The notes below the pieces were generated by a model. The model saw nothing but the letters and a program-made list of their open reading frames with translations. It did not search any database and was not told the DNA's origin. Shown here one piece after another: positions 56,834 through 64,000 of a stretch of DNA of 64,000 bases. This DNA comes from Macrophomina tecta (taxonomy: Eukaryota > Ascomycota > Dothideomycetes > Botryosphaeriales > Botryosphaeriaceae): contig JAKSGN010000003.1 in assembly GCA_024180945.1 (NCBI GenBank), positions 3,038,001 to 3,102,000 on the forward strand, given 5' to 3'. Numbering within the stretch: position 1 is the first letter of the stretch; each line of letters opens with the position of its first letter. A program made the translations under genes and the position numbers.

Positions 56834-58440
56834 TACACGCCCTCGCAGATCTCTACCCTCCGTCCTCACCTTACCTACGCCGCCTGGTCCCAAACCTACG
56901 GCCCCATCTACACCATCATGCGGGGGCCTGACCCCTGGCTCGTCATCAACTCGGCCGCCACGGCGCACGACATCTTCAACAAGCAGGGCCAAGTCACCGC
57001 AGGGCGCCCGAACATGCGCCTCGACATCGCCTGCCGGGGCGGCTACGCCCCGGCCGCGCAATCCGGGGCCTCGTGGCGCGCGGCGCGCAAGATGTGGCAC
57101 GCGGTGCTCAACGTCGGGGCGTCGCGCGCATACCTGCCCTACCAGGAGCTCGAGGCGGAGAAGCTGGTGGTCGACGTGTGCGAGGACGGGGACGCGTGGC
57201 GCACGCACGTCGAGCGGTTTAGCAACAGCGTGGCCATGACGATGACGAACGGGCGGCGCACGCCGGCGGCGGGGGATCCGCGCGTGCGCGAGGTGATGGA
57301 CGATCTGTGGGAGATCTCCGTCTGTGCGTTGAGGTGGGCGTGGTTGGATGGGGTCGCCATCGCGTGGAGCCGGTGGGTGCCCGCGTGGATGGTGCCGGGG
57401 AGGAGGGAGGCGAAGGGCTTTACGGAGAGGCATGAGAAGATGCTGTGGAGGCTGTGGAATAGCGCGTTTAAGACGCCAGAGGGAGCCGAAGTGGTGCTGC
57501 CGAGTTTTAATAAGGCGGTGCAGGAGAAGCTAAGGGCGGGGTATCAGGGGATCACTGAGAGGGAGGGCACGGAGGTGACGCATAGTTTGTTGCAGGCTGC
57601 GACGGATACGACGGCAAGTACGCTGAATATCTGGGTCGCGGCGATGGCGATGTTCCCCGAGGTGCAGAAGAAGGCGCAGGAAGGTGGGTCTGGGGTTGCT
57701 TTTCTAGTGTCTACTTGTGGCTGACGGCTTCCTTCCAGAGATTGACAGAGTGGTTGGCCCGAACCGCCTCCCCTCAGAGAGCGACGCTGCGAATCTCCCC
57801 TACACGCGGCAGTGCATCCAAGAGTAAGTTAGGCTGCTCTCTCAGACATTTCGGTTGCTTATCTGCTCCCAGACTTCAACGCTGGATCTCCGTCGCTCCT
57901 CTGGCACTTCCCCACGCCACCACCGCACCAATGCAGATTGGGGAATATCACATCCCTGTGGGAACCGGACTGATTCTGAATACGCATGCCATCCATCGGG
58001 ATCCGGTCGCCTATCCTGAACCAAGGGAGTTCCGCCCGGAGCGCTGGGAGGGCAAGCTCCAGATGGTGACCTCGGACGAACAGGTTGGTGCGAGGACGGA
58101 GCTCTTCTCCTTCGGTGCAGGAAGACGCATCTGCCCAGGCCAGCATCTCGCGGAACGTAATCTGTTTTATGTTTGCTCGCATCTTCTGTGGGCAGTCGAT
58201 ATTAGGAAGAAGAAGGACGCTGCGGGAAAGGACATTGAAATTGATATGGACGACGTGCGGCCCGGGTTGGTCAACACTATGAATCCGTTCGAAGCTGATG
58301 TCAAGCCGAGGAGCACGGAGAAGTTGGTGTGGGCAAAGAGGAACTGGGAGCAGAAGAGGAGCGCGTTATTGGACTCCGAGGAGCAATGGATTCAGAGTCC
58401 GGAGGTTGTGGAGAGCGTGATGGCAAGGGCAGCCAGATAG
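56558..58440 (+). CDS. Cytochrome P450 monooxygenase (CYP2-like, E-class group I)
   Basis: Exons 56558-56731, 56849-57683, 57739-57823 and 57873-58440 give 553 residues. An N-terminal membrane helix (about 11-28) is followed by the proline hinge GFPPGPPTRP. The I-helix is LLQAATDTTAST with the conserved Thr. The K-helix ExxR is ELQRW, created at the exon 3/4 junction. FRPERWEG and the heme loop FSFGAGRRICPG with the Cys ligand follow. Intron 1 holds a (CT)24 microsatellite, is 117 nt and has no stop; its removal joins GNLKE to ISTLRPHL as in relatives. The enzyme sits on the ER membrane and oxidises an unknown substrate. An HET relic and a methyltransferase lie downstream, but no cluster backbone. 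Confidence 0.9.
56782..56830 (+). repeat. (CT)24 microsatellite inside P450 intron 1
   Basis: 49 nt of perfect CT repeat between the donor at 56732 and the acceptor at 56848. It probably serves as the polypyrimidine tract of this intron. Confidence 0.95.
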
Positions 58441-58989
58441 TGAGGTGGCGGCGGTGATTTGCCAGAAGAGCAAGTAGACTGGATGCTTACCTATATAACG
58501 ATTTGATCTGTGCTGCCAGGCATCCTGAAGCTCTGATAGAGCCTAAGATATCGTTGTGAAAAATAAACGTTGGGAAGCTCCGAAGTAATCGTCGATGCGG
58601 CAAAGCAGAGCTCTCACCAAGATAATGCAGGATTCATCAGGTGACGCCGGCATCCAAGCCATTTAATTGAACTTTTCCTAGTCCAAAGCGTGCGGCTTAC
58701 ATACCTGGGCTGCCTTACAAAACTTGCAAGTATCGTGCGAGGCTTCTGAGGCCTTGCCTACAGATCAAGCTGTGATGGAGAGGCGGTTCACCGCTTTATA
58801 TGGCCAAAGCCTACCTGAATAAAAAAGGTAAGATCCAAAGTAGGTCCAGATCAGGCCACCAGCCAGCCTTTTCAAGTATCTGGGTTCTGCATTGTTCTTC
58901 GAAGACGCATACAAGATGAGTCTAAAGTAGAAGTTTCAGTAAAGTGATCAAGAATAGCTTGGAGCTCATGAGCCATGCAACAGTCATAA
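58441..58989. other. Intergenic, no gene seen
   Basis: 3' flank of the P450. The N-terminal part of the HET gene would be expected here, but I cannot read it in any frame. Confidence 0.35.
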
Positions 58990-60138
58990 TTGACAAAAGA
59001 GGTGGAGAGAAACACTTCCGAGATCGATCGTAATGTCCATCTCAAGAAAATTCAGGAAAGGGTTCATGCTGCACGGAGGCTTGGGCTCAGATACTTGTTG
59101 GTCGTCGATTCTCGGTGTATTTTGCAGAGAAAGGAAGAGACAATGGAACAAATCGCGTAGATGATCCATGTGTATCGAGGAGCCTACGTCACCATTGCTG
59201 CTGTTGGAGCTTTGGACTGCAACCCTGGGCTGTTCAGTGAGGATAGGCAGGCCCGAATGTACTACGATATGGAAGTTCACGGTCTTGCCCATGCACCCTG
59301 CGCTGACGAGGAAAGTGGAACAGTAGTCGTGGGAGACTCGTTTGACTTGAATGCGAGATCTAGCATGGATGCTCCACTTTTCAGGAGAGGTTGGGCTTTC
59401 CAGGAAGGCATTCTTTCCTCCAGAGCCCTGTGCTTTGGATTCGGGGCGGCTCGGTGGTTCTGTCCCTCTGCTCAAAACTGCAACGGAGGGAATATTGCAG
59501 GAAAAAAGTTACAGGTGACTGGCATTGACCCTGGCTTTCGCCGATTTGCTCCATTGCCGCATCCAATTCCAGACCACATACATTACAGAATCCGACCAGC
59601 GCATCCAGGACAATGGAAAACTATTGTAAAATCGTACCGAGATCGCAAGTTGACATATCCCTCAGATGCGCTGAGGGCCGTCTCTGCTTTGGCACAGCTT
59701 TAGAGAGTTCGGGACAATATGGGACGTTATGTTGCCGGCCTAAGGGAGAAGGATATTCTCGCCCAGCTTTGGTGCGCGGTTAATCCGCTTTACAGGCGGC
59801 ACACTTAGATATTACAGGAGGATGTACAGGAGGATAATCATGAAAGAACTTCCAGGTTCATTGCTCCATCGTGGTCGGGGGCATCAATTGATGATGCAGT
59901 GTACTGGCAACTCAGGAGCTGTGCAAGGGCAACTTCCTGCCAGTTACTTCACGTCCAGGCCAAGCTGAGGTCTGCTCAGACTCGGTTTGGAGATGTTGTG
60001 GCCGGGCATGTGCGCATTCGCGAGCGCATCAAAAAGACCCTCTCGTACGTGGCTGAATCACCAGGGTCCATGTGGACGATGAGGAATCGCAGTTCTGTCA
60101 TTATCAAGGACCTGGTCTTAGGCGAGAGTGTCGTGTAA
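58990..60138 (+). pseudogene. HET-domain (heterokaryon incompatibility) pseudogene
   Basis: One continuous frame of about 380 codons reads as the HET domain and its downstream part: VHAARRLGLRYLLVVDSRC, VYRGAYVTIAAVGALDC, PLFRRGWAFQEGILSSRALCF, KSYRDRKLTYPSDALRAVSA and FIAPSWSGASIDDAVYW. The frame is interrupted by TAG at 59158-59160, 59701-59703 and 59806-59808, with no frameshift between them. A TAA directly precedes the readable part and the first HET segment is missing. Intact HET proteins trigger cell death after fusion of unlike hyphae. Usual W residues in the core (LWVDSLC, APSWSWAS) are changed to other residues here. Decay by point mutation is the simplest reading; none of the three stops sits in a good intron. 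Confidence 0.82.
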
Positions 60139-60896
60139 GCAGGTAAGTGCTGTACCCAACATGATCCTCCGGGGGCAAATATTGGCGCAGGATCGCGAAA
60201 TCTACTGCGTCGAGTTGTATTCATTGCAAAGAGTCCACCTTTTCGGCCAAAAGGGCCAGAGCCTCAGAAGGAAGCGCATCATGGGTATACGACGGACACA
60301 ACAAACTGCTCCTGTGCGGCCTTGGGATTGGTCCATGAACCCGCTACCGGCTCTTTTCACCATGTAGGATACTTTGGAAGACATCAACAATGGGCTGGCG
60401 GTTTTGCTCCGCTAGAGAACGAACAGTGGTGGCATGAGGGATGGGAATGGCGGGACGTTCCCATTATTTGACGAGCAGTTTAGCGCAAGGAATTAGCATT
60501 TATTGGTTGAGACGGCAACGACAAGCTTTTCTTGCTTGGAGCCATGTGGCTATCTTTTTTTGTATGGTTTGCCTGCGCTACGGAAGCACAGAGGGGAGAG
60601 AATTGGTATACAGCTGCTTGTGACTATATGAATGGTCGGCGCAGGAGGCTGCAGCGACAAGCGATGACGTGATGGCCGAAGCGAAGTCGGATGCGACACA
60701 TCAACTGTAGCAAATAGGCAAACGTGGGGTAGGCGCCCACAACATGTGAGCTTTCCGCTGCCAGAAACTCTTAGAAACAATGAGCTAACAGATACCTCAC
60801 CTCCAGAAAATCGCCGCTATATATCAGCTGGTGTCCGCCGTGAACAGCCAGCTGCTGAATTGTCGCCAGTACAGCACCACACACCACCTACTTGTC
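60139..60896. other. Intergenic, no gene seen
   Basis: Between the HET relic and the methyltransferase. It may contain further decayed C-terminal HET sequence. Confidence 0.35.
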
Positions 60897-61836
60897 ATGG
60901 CTACTTTTGCGTATGTTCCCAGCCAATTCTTTGGCCGTTGTCCCATGCTAAACACCGCCTAGAAACCCTGGCTTCTCGTACACATCTTACGCTGAACTGC
61001 GGCCCACGTACCCGCGTTCGCTCTACGACCTTGTCTTCTCCTACCACAAGGGGCCCCGGACCCTCTGCGCCGACCTCGGATGCGGCCCCGGGATTGTGAC
61101 GCGTGCCATTGCCGATGATTTCGATACGGTCATCGGGGTCGACCCTTCGCCTGGCATGATTGAGCAAGCTCGGGCGAAGACGAACGGCGTCGAATTTCCA
61201 AATGTGACGTTCCAGAGTGGCCCCGCAGAGGAACTGCCGTTCTTCGGAGAAAACAGTGTAGACGCTGTCGTGTCTGGACAAGCAGCCCACTGGTTCGACT
61301 ATCCGCGAGCGTGGAAAAGCCTGGCGCGTGTTCTGCGACCAGGCGGCACCATCGCTTTCTGGACATACGGCAACCCGTATTTCATCCAGTATCCAAAAGC
61401 AACGGAGATCGTTGCCGAATGGTCCAGCAACACCAGCGACCCGGACAAGCTGGGCCCGTACTGGACGCAACCGGGGCGCAGCTACGTCGAGCAATTGTAT
61501 CGTCCCATCGAGCCGACCGACGAGTTTTTCGAGGACGTCAAGCGGTACGAGTACGTGCCGGACACGAGGGAGGCGGGTGCCGGAACAGGGGAGCAGGCGA
61601 TCCGACTGTACCGCAAGGCGACGGTGGGGCAGTGGAAGGTTTATCTGAGGACGTGGAGTGCGTGGCACGGATGGCACGAGGCGCACCCAGGCGTCAAGGC
61701 ACGGAAGGATGGCGGATCTGGCGACGTGATAGACCGGATGTTCGATGAGATCAGCGCGGCAGAAGGCTGGAATAGCGAAGATCTGGAGGTGGAGCTGGAG
61801 TGGGGATCTGGACTGGTCCTCGCGCGCAGGAAGTGA
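60897..61836 (+). CDS. SAM-dependent methyltransferase, trans-aconitate methyltransferase-like
   Basis: Exons 60897-60910 and 60963-61836 give 295 residues. The first exon is 14 nt and encodes MATF plus part of Ala; the 52-nt intron has a CTAAAC branch site. The SAM-binding motif I is CADLGCGPGIVT (about 47-58), with the acidic motif II residue in VIGVDPSPGM. SGQAAHWFDYPRAW and LRPGGTIAFWTYG are typical of the Methyltransf_11 group around yeast Tmt1/Crg1, which methylate trans-aconitate or related small acids in the cytosol. Length matches Tmt1 (about 299). The C-terminal half has the W-rich YLRTWSAWHGWHEAHPG seen in that group. Actual substrate is inference. Confidence 0.9.
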
Positions 61837-62443
61837 CTGAATTGGAAGGACAGCGCTAGACCACCGGCAGCTAGCAGGAGGCAGGCTGCGAGGGGAGACT
61901 GTGGTGGGCGTGCGGGTAGCGTACGTTTCGCCAGGCTGCGGGCGGATGGGCAAGGCTTAATTGCGGAACGGAGCGATGCCATGGCTGGGCTTTCACATGA
62001 CGGCGTGGATGACGTTGTGTTGTTGATATGTTTGGGCGGTTGCCCTTGCAACGCATGGACCGACCGTGGTGCGGCCTGCGCGTTCGGCGGCTCTCCCTTT
62101 GGGCCTGGACGTACATCTGCCACCGTGCAACACCACCATTCTGCTGTACAACCTCACTCTCGCCTCCCGCATTCCGCGCTCGCATTCTTGTTACGCCAGT
62201 CGCCCGTGTGCTGCATCGCATCTCTCTCGCCCGCAAAGCCAAGACCATGGTACGTTCTGTCCCAGCTGCCCTTTCCCGTTTGGGCGCTGCTCCCTGAAGC
62301 CGCCATCCCCCAAACAACCCCTCCCTGGCCGCGATCAACACAACTCCCCCAAACACGCTGTCTGCCCCCGCGAATCCCCATTTCCTGCGCCCGCGTTTCT
62401 CTCCCGTGCCTGTCGCTCTGCGCCTTCTCTCCGCGCACCCACC
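61837..62443. other. Intergenic and light-chain leader
   Basis: No separate gene seen. The last 200 bp are pyrimidine-rich. An ATG at 62247-62249 is followed immediately by GTACGT and may be the true start of the light-chain gene (see that entry). Confidence 0.45.
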
Positions 62444-63083
62444 ATGGCGTACGACAACTCACAAGCCCAGGCCTCCACCAACTACAAAGAAGCCTTCCAG
62501 CTGTTCGACAAGCGCGGCAACGGCCGCGTTGCCCTCGACCAGCTCGGCGACCTGCTCCGCGCCTGCGGCCAGAACCCCACGATGGGTGAAATCAAGGAAC
62601 TCGAGAAGCAGGCCGGTGGTGACTGTAAGTTGGCCTGAACAAACATGCCCAATAAGCAGCGTGTGGCAGCGGCTCAGCACCGAGCGATGCTCGGTCGCTG
62701 CCATTACCTCCGGCAGATGGCTGACATGTGCATTTCCGCCTCCAGTCGACTTCGAGACCTTCTCCAAGATCCTCAACCGCCCTGGTGGCTTCCGCGACCC
62801 CGGCGACATTGACGAGTACTGCCGCGGTTTCGAAGTCTTCGATCAGAATCGCACCGGCTTTATCGCCGTTGGCCAGTTCAAATACATCATGACGCAGCTA
62901 GGCGACCATCTGGATGAAGATGAGGTGGCTCAAGTGCTCAATACTGTCGACACGTCCAATGGCGAGGTCCCATACAGAGGTGCGCACACGTTCCGCCTTT
63001 TCCAGACGCCCTCTCCATCTCACTTTTTGTTTGTTCGGCGCTGACATCATGCAGAGCTGGTCGCGACGATCCTGGCCAACTAA
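62444..63083 (+). CDS. cdc4: Myosin light chain, Cdc4 type (EF-hand protein)
   Basis: Exons 62444-62624, 62746-62979 and 63055-63083 give 147 residues. The sequence follows the Cdc4/Mlc1 pattern: YKEAFQLFDKRGNGRVALDQ, LGDLLRACGQNPT, DFDFETFSKILNRPGGF, EEYC-like DEYCRGFEVFDQNRTGF, and ELVATILAN at the end. These are degenerate EF-hands that clamp myosin IQ motifs at the contractile ring during septation. An alternative start is an exon of just ATG (62247-62249) with the intron 62250-62470, giving MASTNYKEAF and 139 residues, closer to the usual 141. The donor GTACGT and a CTCAC branch support it. I list the simpler start because it also has a strong Kozak context. Confidence 0.9.
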
Positions 63084-63846
63084 GCGCATACGCAATACAC
63101 GGCTTCTCTTCTACTTCTCCACGTAGCCTATAACGACGAACGAGATGCACATCATCGGCGGCGATGCGGCTTTTGCTAGCTTGATTGGGGTTCTTGCTTT
63201 GGGCGTTCAACGGGGCTTATATGGCGGGCTGGAATCCTTACATCACGCACAATGATCTCGGGGGAGAAAGGGGAACACACGACGAAGTGTGATGCTGTGG
63301 TGTTTGCTGGAGCTTTCTTGGGAACTGGCCCTTATGCTATGACATCTCCTAGGGCGTTCTTTGACGCGAATTGATAGTTGACTTCTACACCAACACTATG
63401 GAACTTCCCAACATACCGATTCCGGTCCCTCTTGAGCGGAGTTCAACCGTAGGCACTCAGCCGGACGACCGGCGCTGCGCGGGGGTGATATGTGCTCTTG
63501 TCGTAGACCACAGTAACAACAGTGGTGCTCGGTGGCTACTTGGATTAGGGACGCAAGAGCGCGTAGGGGCTAAATCTTGTTTTTTTTTTTGTTTTTTTGT
63601 TTTTTTGTTTTTTTGTTTTTTTTGTTTTTTGTTTTTTCTTGTGTTTTCTTGTTTTTTTGCCCTGTCGCAGAGTGCTATTGTTCACGAAGAGGAACAGCCA
63701 GGCGGACGGACAGTTGGATTAAAACAGCGACATGTACACTCCCGCATTACCCCAACCGTACGCTAAAGGCCGCTCGGCAAAGGCGCACATGCAAATCATG
63801 CGTGTGATTTGCCGTGGTTTGTTGAGCAACAGGGCAGCCCTCGGCC
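63084..63846. other. Intergenic with a T-run/G repeat
   Basis: No gene seen. 63580-63658 is an imperfect tandem of 6-10 T followed by G. It lies about 190 bp before the next ATG. Confidence 0.45.
63580..63658 (+). repeat. Imperfect (T6-10 G) minisatellite
   Basis: About nine units of T runs separated by single G, later degenerating to TTTTCTTG units. Confidence 0.85.
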
Positions 63847-64000
63847 ATGGCGTCACACTCGGAGCCTCGTGATGCCCCGCCAAACCCCACACATCCCACC
63901 AAGTCTATCACTGACATCTCTCACTCTTCCTCTCTCCTTCACCCTTGTCCTGAAGAATCTACCTACCCGCCTTTCTCGACCACGTCTCGGCTATCCACAT
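63847..64000 (+). CDS. Possible gene start, cut by the window end
   Basis: An ATG in good context (GGCCATGGC) opens a frame that is still open at base 64000 (51 codons). It encodes MASHSEPRDAPPNPTHP followed by a Ser/Pro/Thr-rich stretch, like a disordered N-terminus of a fungal protein. There is too little to name it, and it could be chance. Confidence 0.35.
   Translation, partial: MASHSEPRDAPPNPTHPTKSITDISHSSSLLHPCPEESTYPPFSTTSRLST

Noticed and set aside
58990..60138. Stop-codon reassignment or readthrough explaining the three TAG codons in the HET frame
   Set aside because: Other genes in the window end normally at TAG (for example the P450 at 58440 and the DPBB gene), and HET core residues are also altered, so decay is simpler.
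34091..61836. Secondary-metabolite gene cluster (two P450s, FAD oxidase relic, methyltransferase)
   Set aside because: No polyketide, peptide or terpene synthase is present, the genes are spread over 28 kb, and housekeeping genes hrq1 and orc4 lie between them.
1..64000. CRISPR arrays, bacterial operons, riboswitches
   Set aside because: The genome is clearly fungal; no array of spaced repeats was seen on reading through.

Overview
The window is nuclear DNA of a filamentous ascomycete (Pezizomycotina). A Dothideomycete-like fungus is my best guess, but I cannot fix the class from sequence alone. The evidence is short GT-AG introns (46-121 nt in nearly all genes), a CreA carbon-repressor gene, cytochrome P450s, a HET-domain relic, a GPI-type GH16 enzyme and a hAT transposon with fungal-type motifs. 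Exon boundaries below were placed by hand from splice signals and reading frame.

Layout. 1.7-11 kb is an ordinary gene-dense stretch: a secreted GDSL/CE16-type esterase, a zeta-class GST (maleylacetoacetate isomerase type), a membrane-anchored double-psi beta-barrel protein, a 117-aa conserved-looking small protein and two larger proteins of unknown function. From 11 to 34 kb the only convincing intact gene is creA (18.8-20.1 kb). It sits between a 7.8-kb and a roughly 12.6-kb stretch with no gene I can support, and the second stretch ends at a decayed gene (32.7-33.3 kb).

34-42 kb holds a P450 with four exons, a DUF7730-like fragment, a small DUF4267-type membrane protein and a GH16 glucanase-like GPI protein. 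At 42.5-46.4 kb a decayed FAD-linked (berberine-bridge type) oxidase lies beside a complete hAT transposon. That element is 2,725 bp, has matching 8-bp target-site duplications, near-perfect terminal inverted repeats and an uninterrupted transposase gene with one intron. 48-54.5 kb is a divergent genome-maintenance pair, hrq1 and orc4, sharing a 431-bp promoter with two MluI cell-cycle boxes at its centre. 56.5-64 kb carries a second P450, a HET-domain pseudogene broken by three in-frame TAG codons, a trans-aconitate-methyltransferase-like enzyme, a myosin light chain of the Cdc4 type, and the start of a gene that runs off the right edge.

How the genes relate. I see no biosynthetic cluster: the two P450s are 20 kb apart and no backbone synthase is present. 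The functional links I can support are hrq1/orc4 (replication and repair, probably S-phase co-regulated) and possible carbon-catabolite control, with CreA-type sites upstream of both the CE16 esterase and creA itself. The three decayed genes (32.7, 42.5 and 59 kb) and the transposon lie in locally AT-richer parts. This fits point-mutation decay of accessory genes, possibly by RIP, between conserved housekeeping blocks.
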